Of a stretch of 64,000 nt of DNA, positions 54,214-60,961 are shown piece by piece. The stretch spans positions 1 through 64,000 of the forward strand of contig DIVR01000045.1 in NCBI GenBank assembly GCA_002428325.1, read 5' to 3'. Under the pieces are notes generated by a model. The model saw only the letters and a program-made list of their open reading frames with translations. It was not told the origin of the DNA and searched no databases. This stretch comes from a bacterium UBP4_UBA6127. GTDB taxonomy: Bacteria > UBP4 > UBA4092. The first letter of the stretch is position 1, and each line of letters opens with the position of its first letter. The translations under genes and the position numbers were made by a program.

Positions 54214-55464
54214 ATGAATTATATGAAGGAATTAAAATGCCTGGTTTGCGGCCGGAGTTATGACCCAAAGCAGATAGATTATACTTGTCCCTCCTGTGGT
54301 CCGGAAGGGAATTTGTCGGTTATTTATGATTATGAGATGCTCAGAAAAAGCTGGCAGAAAGAAGACCTGCTCACCAATAAGGATTACACTATCTGGCGAT
54401 ATCTTCCCCTGCTTCCGATACAAAATCCCATTTTTATCCCGCCGGGGATGGTAGGTGCCACCCCTTTATATCATTTCCCCCCGCTGGCAGAAAAGTATGG
54501 ATGTGCGGATCTGGCTTTCAAGGATGAAGGGAGAAATCCTACAGCATCCCTGAAGGACCGGCCCAGTTCCCTGGCAGTCGTAAAAGCCCAGGAGAAAAAT
54601 GCCTCAGTGGTAACCTGTGCCTCAACGGGAAATGCCGCTTCTTCATTATCCTGTGCTTGTGCCAGTGTTGGACTTGCCTGTGTAATATTTGTCCCGGAAA
54701 GGACCCCCAAAGCCAAACTGGCTCAATTACTGGTTTATGGAGCCAGAGTCATCATGGTTAAAGGGTCTTATGACCAGGCCTTTGACTTATGTTTAAAGGC
54801 TTCCGAACGGTTCGGATGGTACAGTCGAAATACAGGATATAATCCCTATATGCGGGAAGGGAAAAAAACCTTTGCTTTGGAATTATGCGAACAGTTGAAC
54901 TGGACAGCACCAGATAAAGTATTCATTTCTGTAGGAGATGGGAATACCCTTTCAGGGGGATGGAAAGGATTTACTGAACTCTATCATTTGGGCTGGATAG
55001 CTAAACTCCCCCAGATGATTGCCGTCCAGGCAGAGGGAGCTTCCCCCATTGTGAAAGCCTTCAGGGATAACGGCAACCCTGAACCGATGGAAGCCAATAC
55101 GATAGCGGACAGCATTGCTGTTGGCCGGCCCAGGGATGGGATGGCTGCCTTAAAGGCCATCCGGGAATCCCAGGGAGATGCCCTATCTGTCAGTGATTCG
55201 GAAATCCTGGATTCATTAAAACAACTAGCCAGAGAAACCGGCATTTTCGCTGAACCCTCAGCAGCAGCCGCCTATGCAGGCTTTTTGAAATATGCCCGGG
55301 AAGGCAATCTCTCAACCGAGGAAAAAGTCTCTATCATAATCAGCGGCAGCGGGTTAAAAGATATTGAAGGGGCCATGAAATCTGTCTCCGAAACCCCTCT
55401 CCTCCTCTCCCCTGATGAAAAAGAATTAGATAAACTGGAAGGATTGGATTTGAATCCATCCTGA
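54214..55464 (+). CDS. thrC: Threonine synthase
   Basis: A 416-residue PLP enzyme converting O-phosphohomoserine to threonine. It opens with a zinc-ribbon-like CLVCGRSYDPKQIDYTCPSC, as in the class with an N-terminal ribbon. The PLP lysine lies in NPTASLKDRPSS, and CASTGNAASSLSCACASVGL is the phosphate/substrate loop. GDGNTLSGGWKGF and IISGSGLKD complete the fold. A weak AAAGG precedes the ATG. It appears to head an operon with two xanthine dehydrogenase-type subunit genes 18 nt downstream. Confidence 0.92.
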   Translation: MNYMKELKCLVCGRSYDPKQIDYTCPSCGPEGNLSVIYDYEMLRKSWQKEDLLTNKDYTIWRYLPLLPIQNPIFIPPGMVGATPLYHFPPLAEKYGCADLAFKDEGRNPTASLKDRPSSLAVVKAQEKNASVVTCASTGNAASSLSCACASVGLACVIFVPERTPKAKLAQLLVYGARVIMVKGSYDQAFDLCLKASERFGWYSRNTGYNPYMREGKKTFALELCEQLNWTAPDKVFISVGDGNTLSGGWKGFTELYHLGWIAKLPQMIAVQAEGASPIVKAFRDNGNPEPMEANTIADSIAVGRPRDGMAALKAIRESQGDALSVSDSEILDSLKQLARETGIFAEPSAAAAYAGFLKYAREGNLSTEEKVSIIISGSGLKDIEGAMKSVSETPLLLSPDEKELDKLEGLDLNPS

Positions 55465-55482
55465 TTCGAAAAGGTCTGATAA

Positions 55483-55989
55483 ATGAAAATATCCATTACA
55501 ATGGTTGTAAATGGAATTATCCATAAAAAAGAGGTTCTCCCCACCCTGACTCTCCTGGAGTTTCTTCGGGAAGAACTCTATCTGACCGGAACCAAGGAAG
55601 GCTGTGGTAAAGGAGAATGTGGAACTTGCACAGTCATCATGGATGGGAAGACAGTGAATTCCTGCCTGGTATTGGCTGTTCAGGCCAATGAATCGGTAAT
55701 CACGACCATTGAAGGGTTAGGAGATACCCATCATCTTCATCCGATTCAAGAGGCTTTTGTCCGGGAAGGAGGGGTCCAATGCGGTTTCTGTACCCCGGGA
55801 ATGATTGTGTCGGTAGCCCATCTTCTGGAGAAATCCCCACAACCGACAGATGAGGAAATCAGGGAAGCTATCTCTGGGAATATCTGCCGTTGTACCGGCT
55901 ATTCTAAAATTGTTAAAGCCGTCCGGAAAGCGGCAAAACTTAAACAATCAAACCCTCCTGTTACTCCCGGAAGAAAGTTATCCAAATGA
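55483..55989 (+). CDS. [2Fe-2S] subunit of a xanthine dehydrogenase/CoxS-type enzyme
   Basis: A 168-residue small iron-sulfur subunit of the xanthine oxidase family. The ferredoxin-type cluster ligands are in GCGKGECGTCTVIMDG plus a later Cys in NSCLVLA; the second cluster ligands are in QCGFCTPGM and CRCTGYSKI. Length and order match XdhC/CoxS/HcrC proteins. It passes electrons between the molybdenum site and FAD. It is 18 nt after thrC and overlaps the FAD subunit by 4 nt. The molybdopterin-binding large subunit is missing from the window. Confidence 0.93.
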   Translation: MKISITMVVNGIIHKKEVLPTLTLLEFLREELYLTGTKEGCGKGECGTCTVIMDGKTVNSCLVLAVQANESVITTIEGLGDTHHLHPIQEAFVREGGVQCGFCTPGMIVSVAHLLEKSPQPTDEEIREAISGNICRCTGYSKIVKAVRKAAKLKQSNPPVTPGRKLSK

Positions 55990-56849
55990 GCCTTTCTTCA
56001 TTCTCATATTGGCAGGCATTATCTGTCCCGGATGCTCTCAAAATCCTTCATAATGAACAACAACAAGTCAAACTACTGGCAGGGGGAACCGACTTCACTG
56101 TTCAAAGAAAAGAGGGACTCTGGCAGGATAAACATATCCTGGATATCTGGAAAACTAAAGAACTCGATTATATCCGTGAATCAGGGAAATCTATTCAATT
56201 AGGCGCCCGGACAACCATGGATGAGCTGATTGATTCAGCTGTGATCCGGAAATATGCCAAACCTCTCCATTTGGCAGCCTGTGTTTTTGCTTCACCCCAA
56301 ATCAGGAACCGGGCTACACTGGGGGGGAATATTAATAATGCATCACCCGCAGGGGATACTCTCCCGGCTCTCTTTGTCCTGAATGCCAAACTTAAATTAT
56401 CTTCTGCCAAAAAGGACCGGCTGGTCCCTATCCATGAATTCTTCCTGGGTCCCAGAAAAACCCTCCTTCAACCCAATGAGATGCTGACTGAGATTATTAT
56501 TGATAAATTAGACCCTAAGTATCAGTCTGATTTTTATAAACTTGGAGAAAGAAATGCAGTGGCCATTGCTATAGTCAATCTGGCTGTCTGCCGAAAGATA
56601 GACCCTCGTTCCCATAAAGTTACTGATATCCGAATATCTTATGGCTCAGTAGCGCCTACGGTCATTCGAGCCCCACAAACGGAACAACTCCTTCTCCACC
56701 AGACTCTTACAGAATCTTTAATAAATAAAGCAGCTGAAAGAGCCCAATCAGAAGTGTCCCCCATTTCGGATGTCAGGGCTTCTGCCGACTATCGTAAAGA
56801 GATGTCAGCCAGCCTGCTGAAATTCCTGTTAAAAAACAACCGGTCCTGA
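55986..56849 (+). CDS. FAD-binding subunit of a xanthine dehydrogenase/CoxM-type enzyme
   Basis: A 287-residue flavin subunit of the molybdopterin dehydrogenase family. FAD-binding motifs LLAGGTDFTV near residue 32 and RNRATLGGNINNASPAGD near residue 105 are clear, and the C-terminal CoxM-type domain (YGSVAPTVIRAP) is present. The ATGA overlap with the iron-sulfur subunit indicates coupled translation. Without the catalytic large subunit here the reaction cannot be named; purine, aldehyde or nicotinate-type oxidation are all possible. Confidence 0.92.
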   Translation: MSLSSFSYWQALSVPDALKILHNEQQQVKLLAGGTDFTVQRKEGLWQDKHILDIWKTKELDYIRESGKSIQLGARTTMDELIDSAVIRKYAKPLHLAACVFASPQIRNRATLGGNINNASPAGDTLPALFVLNAKLKLSSAKKDRLVPIHEFFLGPRKTLLQPNEMLTEIIIDKLDPKYQSDFYKLGERNAVAIAIVNLAVCRKIDPRSHKVTDIRISYGSVAPTVIRAPQTEQLLLHQTLTESLINKAAERAQSEVSPISDVRASADYRKEMSASLLKFLLKNNRS

Positions 56850-56946
56850 TAATTATCTATATTAATCAATTATTGATATTTCCAAAGAACCTATCTGTCC
56901 CCCCAAAAAGTCAGGTCAATTAGGATACTAAAAACGGATAAAAGAA

Positions 56947-56991
56947 CGGAGTTGTAACGGAGAGGGTCTGACCCTCTCCGTTACAACTCCG
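56947..56991. repeat. GTAACGGAG inverted repeat, copy 2 (21-bp stem)
   Basis: Arms 56947-56967 and 56971-56991 are perfectly complementary over 21 bp with a CTG loop. The arms include GTTGTAACGGAGAGGGT. The inner part matches the hairpin at 32944-32974. The core GGGTCTGACCC resembles RAYT-associated REP hairpins in other bacteria. It has a short run of T/A after it but lies far from either stop codon. Confidence 0.85.
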
Positions 56992-57062
56992 AATATTTGT
57001 CGTTTTTGGGAAAATTAATGAAAACATTTTTTAATTAAATAGAAAATTCCGGATTTTCTTCT

Positions 57063-57082
57063 CTTTTGACACGTGTCAAAAG
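57063..57082. repeat. Perfect 20-bp palindrome CTTTTGACA-CG-TGTCAAAAG-type
   Basis: CTTTTGACACGTGTCAAAAG is a perfect dyad. It shares the TTTTGACA half-site with the palindrome at 26509-26526 and differs only in the central dinucleotide (CG against GC) and the outermost pair. Confidence 0.75.
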
Positions 57083-57223
57083 CTAACCCCAATAAAATCA
57101 ATATCATTTTTTAAGAATTCTTCCCCATATCAAGATTAAGGGTGGAGATAGGCATCTTCGTTATGGGATTCCCTTCCCTTTGACAGCTGAGGGATGACAG
57201 AAGTGGTCAAAATCACCAATTAT

Positions 57224-57442
57224 TCAACCAGCCTGATTGAGCCGGTGATGTCGTTCTTCTTCTTTTTTCTTGAAACATTCAGGACAATTATAGAGGGCTC
57301 TGGACATACTGCGGTCATACTCCTGGTCAATAACCACTCGAGCCACGGAAGTAACCGGTTTACCACAAGTATCACAATGGAGGACTTTATCAGGTACGTT
57401 AACAGAAGAGTTAGATTGAGTTGTGTTTGTAGATTCAACCAT
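57224..57442 (-). CDS. Small zinc-ribbon protein
   Basis: A 72-residue protein with four spaced cysteines, CDTCGKPV and NCPECFKKKEEER, that should bind one zinc ion. GAGG lies 10 nt upstream of the ATG. An N-terminal Ser/Thr/Asn-rich tail precedes the ribbon and a charged C-terminus follows. I do not recognise a named family. It is likely cytoplasmic and may be transcribed with, or shortly before, other minus-strand genes; the SRAP gene upstream is 50 nt away on the same strand, so they probably share an operon. Confidence 0.75.
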   Translation of the reverse strand: MVESTNTTQSNSSVNVPDKVLHCDTCGKPVTSVARVVIDQEYDRSMSRALYNCPECFKKKEEERHHRLNQAG

Positions 57443-57492
57443 GAATTATTTACCTCGCTTACTATTAATTATCATAACCCAATCGGGAGCCT

Positions 57493-58185
57493 TTATAAAC
57501 TATTAAGGAAATCAGGGGCATTACCCACCGGGTCAATCAGGGAAGGGTCGTCATATAAGGGTGAATTCAGCTTAGTAGAAACAGGGTAACAGGACATATC
57601 CCCATCGGCAACAGGCTGAAGCAGGTTCAATCTATCTTTCAGGGGAAGCCTCTCATCCTCCAGCCAAAGGGCCTCGGATTCCCTGGGAAGGATCACCGGC
57701 ATCCGGTCGTGGACAAAAGACATCATCAGATTAGCCCGGGTGGTGATAATGGTAAAACTGTAGACGATTAATCCATCGGAAGTATTCCAGGTATCCCATA
57801 AGCCGGCCATGCTAAAAAGGGGCCGGTTTTTCATAATAAACCGATAAGGGGTTCTATGGGAACCGTCTTTTCGCCATTCATAAAAACCGTCAGCAGGAAT
57901 CAAACATCGTTTTCTATCCAGACAACCCTTAAAGGAAGGTTTGATATCGAGGGTTTCAGCCCTGGCATTAATCATCCGAGAACCCAACCCGGGATCATTT
58001 GCCCAATGGGGAATCAATCCCCATCTCATGAGGGTCAGAATCTTCTTCCCATCATAGATCATAACCGGCAGATTCTGGCTGGGAGCCGCGTTATACCGAG
58101 GGAGAAAGGCTTCCTGAAAAGCCTCGACATTAAAATAGTCCGCTAACTCTTTTTTAGGCGCTGCTACTGAAAATCGTCCGCACAT
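57493..58185 (-). CDS. SOS response-associated peptidase (SRAP/YedK/HMCES family)
   Basis: A 230-residue SRAP protein that forms a thiazolidine crosslink with abasic sites in single-stranded DNA. The ATG at 58185 is chosen because it exposes catalytic Cys2 (MCGRFS) after methionine removal; GGAGG lies 11 nt upstream. Other active-site features are NARAETL, PADGFYEW with Glu near residue 100, and FVHDRMPVIL with its histidine. Length is normal. It is followed by the zinc-ribbon gene and is divergent from the aminopeptidase gene. Confidence 0.95.
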   Translation of the reverse strand: MCGRFSVAAPKKELADYFNVEAFQEAFLPRYNAAPSQNLPVMIYDGKKILTLMRWGLIPHWANDPGLGSRMINARAETLDIKPSFKGCLDRKRCLIPADGFYEWRKDGSHRTPYRFIMKNRPLFSMAGLWDTWNTSDGLIVYSFTIITTRANLMMSFVHDRMPVILPRESEALWLEDERLPLKDRLNLLQPVADGDMSCYPVSTKLNSPLYDDPSLIDPVGNAPDFLNSL

Positions 58186-58316
58186 TTTTTTATTTTCCTC
58201 CACCCCTTTTTAGTATTATATGACAAATCAGGGATTTTAATAGAGGCTTGATTGTTATACTATAGTAACCAGAAGATTCTTTACGAACCTCCCTCATTCT
58301 AAAAGGAGAAAGCTCA

Positions 58317-59837
58317 ATGTTAATCACTGCCATGAAGGGCGATATCAGTAAATGTAAAGCCGATGCCATCATTATTAATCTATTTGAGGGGACTAAGACC
58401 CCTGAAGGCGCTGCCGGGGCTGTGGATAAAGCCCTGAATGGGATTATTTCCAAAATGGTGAAAGAAAAAGAATTTAAAGGAAGCCCCAACGAATTGGCTT
58501 CCTTCCCCACCTTTGGGAAAATCCCGGCCGATAAAGTCATCCTGATTGGTTTAGGAAAAAAAGAAGATTTTACCCCCGATAAGGCAAGACAAGCAGCTTC
58601 TGAATCGGCAAAAAAAGCCAGAGTTTTAGGAGCTAAAAAAGTAGCGTCCATCCTGCATGGGACCGGAGCCGGGAATCTGGACCCTCAACAGGGGGCTCAG
58701 ATAATGGCGGAAGGAGCTTTGATGGGACTCTATGAATTCAAAAAATATGTCTCTTCCCATCATAATAACAATAATAATCCTCCCAAAGCCATTAAAGAAT
58801 GGGCCATTATAGAACTGGATGAGAAAAAAATCCCGGCTATCAAAAAAGGCATTAAGACCGGGGAAATCATTGCCCAATCAGTCAATATCGCCAGAGACCT
58901 TATCAATGAACCTCCTAATGTCATGACCCCCACGGAGCTGGCAGATAGAGCCAGGGGCATGGCCAAACAAACCGGGTTGAAATGCACTATTTTTGATTTA
59001 AAAGAAATAAAAAAACGGAAAATGGGAGGACTTTTAGCCGTAGCCGCCGGCAGTGTCCAGGAACCCCGGTTCATTATCTTGGAATATAAAGGAAATCCCT
59101 CCCAGAAAACCCCGACCCTGGGATTGATTGGCAAGGGATTGACCTATGATTCAGGGGGATTAAGCCTGAAACCGCCGCAATATATGGAAGATATGAAATC
59201 AGATATGTCGGGAGCCGCGGCCGTCATCTGCGCCTTACGGGCAATAGCTCTCCTGAAACCCCGGATCAATGTAACCGCTGTGATTCCTGCCACCGAAAAT
59301 ATGCCCGGTGGGAAAGCTTATAAACCAGGGGATGTCCTGACAACCCTTTCGGGAAAAACCATCGAAGTTTTCAATACTGATGCGGAAGGCCGAATCTGCC
59401 TGGCAGATGCTTTGACCTATGCGGTAAAAGCCAAACTCAGCCCTCTGGTGGATGTTGCCACACTGACTGGAGCCTCTTCGGTTGCCATCGGGCCTTATTA
59501 CACCGGATTATTCCCTAATAACAAGGAACTGGCGGAAGAAATCAAAACCGCCGCCGAAACCGCTGGGGAAAAAGTCTGGGAATTACCTATGGATTCCGAA
59601 TATGCAGAGTTAATCAAATCGAAAATCGCTGATGTGAAAAATATCTCCGGCGGCCGGGAAGGCGGCGCTATCACCGCCGCTAAATTCCTGGAGAAATTTG
59701 TGGAGAAAACACCCTGGGTCCATCTGGATATAGCAGCTCCGGCCTACATCACCTCCCCGAAAACTTATAATACCTATGGGGGAACCGGGGTCATGGTCAG
59801 AACCTTTATCCAGTGGGTTTTGAATAAGGCAAAATAG
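58317..59837 (+). CDS. pepA: Leucyl aminopeptidase, M17 family
   Basis: A 506-residue di-metal cytosolic aminopeptidase. The C-terminal catalytic domain shows GKGLTYDSGGLSLKP (Lys and Asp ligands), MKSDMSGAAAV and the signature NTDAEGRICLADAL near residue 355. The N-terminal macro-like domain begins MLITAMKGDISKCKADAIIINLF. AAAAGGAG precedes the ATG by about 7 nt. It removes N-terminal residues during peptide turnover. It stands alone, followed by a bidirectional terminator. Confidence 0.95.
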   Translation: MLITAMKGDISKCKADAIIINLFEGTKTPEGAAGAVDKALNGIISKMVKEKEFKGSPNELASFPTFGKIPADKVILIGLGKKEDFTPDKARQAASESAKKARVLGAKKVASILHGTGAGNLDPQQGAQIMAEGALMGLYEFKKYVSSHHNNNNNPPKAIKEWAIIELDEKKIPAIKKGIKTGEIIAQSVNIARDLINEPPNVMTPTELADRARGMAKQTGLKCTIFDLKEIKKRKMGGLLAVAAGSVQEPRFIILEYKGNPSQKTPTLGLIGKGLTYDSGGLSLKPPQYMEDMKSDMSGAAAVICALRAIALLKPRINVTAVIPATENMPGGKAYKPGDVLTTLSGKTIEVFNTDAEGRICLADALTYAVKAKLSPLVDVATLTGASSVAIGPYYTGLFPNNKELAEEIKTAAETAGEKVWELPMDSEYAELIKSKIADVKNISGGREGGAITAAKFLEKFVEKTPWVHLDIAAPAYITSPKTYNTYGGTGVMVRTFIQWVLNKAK

Positions 59838-59854
59838 TATCTCAAAAAACCATA

Positions 59855-59888
59855 AAAAGAGGATGCCTGATTTCGGGCATCCTCTTTT
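59855..59888. terminator. Bidirectional terminator between pepA and the sugar transporter genes
   Basis: AAAAGAGGATGCC (59855-59867) and GGCATCCTCTTTT (59876-59888) form a 13-bp stem with T-runs on both strands, serving the convergent pepA and MalG-type permease genes. Confidence 0.88.
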
Positions 59889-59918
59889 AATATCAGACTC
59901 TCCAATATTCCGGTATTA

Positions 59919-59942
59919 CCCCCTCGATTATTCGAGGGGTAT
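59919..59942. repeat. Additional inverted repeat near the permease stop codon
   Basis: TACCCCCTCGA and TCGAGGGGTA form a stem around TTAT. It lies between the bidirectional terminator and the MalG-type gene end. Without a T-run it may protect the transcript 3' end. Confidence 0.55.
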
Positions 59943-59958
59943 TGGATAAAAAACCCTT

Positions 59959-60888
59959 TTATCCTTTCACACCGCCGATGGTCAATCCCTTAATGAAATA
60001 TTTCTGGAGGAAAAGGAAGACAGCCAGGATAGGGGCGGCCGCCACCACTGCGCCAGCCATCTGGATACCATAATGGACTTCATGTTCCTGGAGCTGTTGG
60101 AGGATGGAAAGCCCTACCTGCAGGGTGTAATGGTTTTGGGATTTCAAGACAATCATAGGCCAGAGGAAATTATTCCAGTTCCCGACAAAGACAAAAATCC
60201 CCAGGACTGCCAGAACAGGTTTACAGAGGGGAAGAATGATTTTAATAAAGATGCCAAACTCGCTGCAGCCATCGATCCGGGCCGCCTCTTCCAAGCCTGA
60301 AGGCATGGACTGGATATATTGTTTCATCAGGAAGATACCGAATACCCCGGCAATGGAAGGCAGGATGATCGCCAGGAATGAATCATAGAGACCCAGGTTA
60401 ATCATCATCAAAAATAAGGGGACCAAAACCACCTGCCCCGGAACCATCATCGTGCAAATCAAGGTCCAGAACAGGAAGGTCCGGCCGGGAAAATCCCGTT
60501 TTGCAAAAGCATATCCGGCCAAGGAATCAAAAAATAAATTAAAACAGGTATTGACCGAAGCCAGGAAGAACGAATTCAGAAACCACCAGATGATGACCCC
60601 GGTCTCCGACCCATACCAGCTGAGTTTGGAAAAACTGAACTCTTTTCCGGGAAATGCCAACAGCTGTTTGAAATTCTCATAAGTTAAAAGGGTCAGATTC
60701 AAATCGGGAGGCATTTTCTGCAAAGCTTCCTTGGGCAAAAAAGCTGTGAGAAACATCCAGAGGACCGGGACAAAAGATAACAACCCCCAGGATATGAGGA
60801 ATATATAAGTCGGCAGCACCATGGCAGCAGACTGTTTGGTCAGAACTTTTTCGCCTTTGGAAAGGCCATCATCTTCTTCGTAAGCCAT
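59959..60888 (-). CDS. Carbohydrate ABC transporter permease, MalG-type (CUT1)
   Basis: A 309-residue inner-membrane permease with six predicted transmembrane segments. The cytoplasmic EAA loop that contacts the ATPase reads EEAARIDGCSEFGIFIKIILPL. N-terminal MAYEEDDGLSKGEKVLTKQ is a cytoplasmic leader. The end LQKYFIKGLTIGGVKG is typical of the family. It is 73 nt downstream of the fused binding protein-permease gene and forms the second half of the transmembrane channel. The ATPase partner is not in the window. Confidence 0.94.
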   Translation of the reverse strand: MAYEEDDGLSKGEKVLTKQSAAMVLPTYIFLISWGLLSFVPVLWMFLTAFLPKEALQKMPPDLNLTLLTYENFKQLLAFPGKEFSFSKLSWYGSETGVIIWWFLNSFFLASVNTCFNLFFDSLAGYAFAKRDFPGRTFLFWTLICTMMVPGQVVLVPLFLMMINLGLYDSFLAIILPSIAGVFGIFLMKQYIQSMPSGLEEAARIDGCSEFGIFIKIILPLCKPVLAVLGIFVFVGNWNNFLWPMIVLKSQNHYTLQVGLSILQQLQEHEVHYGIQMAGAVVAAAPILAVFLFLQKYFIKGLTIGGVKG

Positions 60889-60961
60889 TCTTCTATTACC
60901 TCATTTGAGAGAGCCTGATTACCACAGGATACTCTCTGAAATCGTTAACTCTTAATACGAT

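Larger units (their letters stand above)
56850..57223. other. Convergent intergenic region of 374 nt
   Basis: The region contains a 21-bp-stem hairpin (56947-56991) and a 20-bp palindrome (57063-57082). I see no gene. Both elements have relatives in other intergenic regions of this window. Confidence 0.7.

Noticed and set aside
56947..56991. Terminator of the xanthine dehydrogenase-type genes
   Set aside because: The stem is very stable but lies about 100 nt past the stop and has no proper T-run; its relative at 32944 is not next to a gene end in the right orientation either, so a repeat element fits better.
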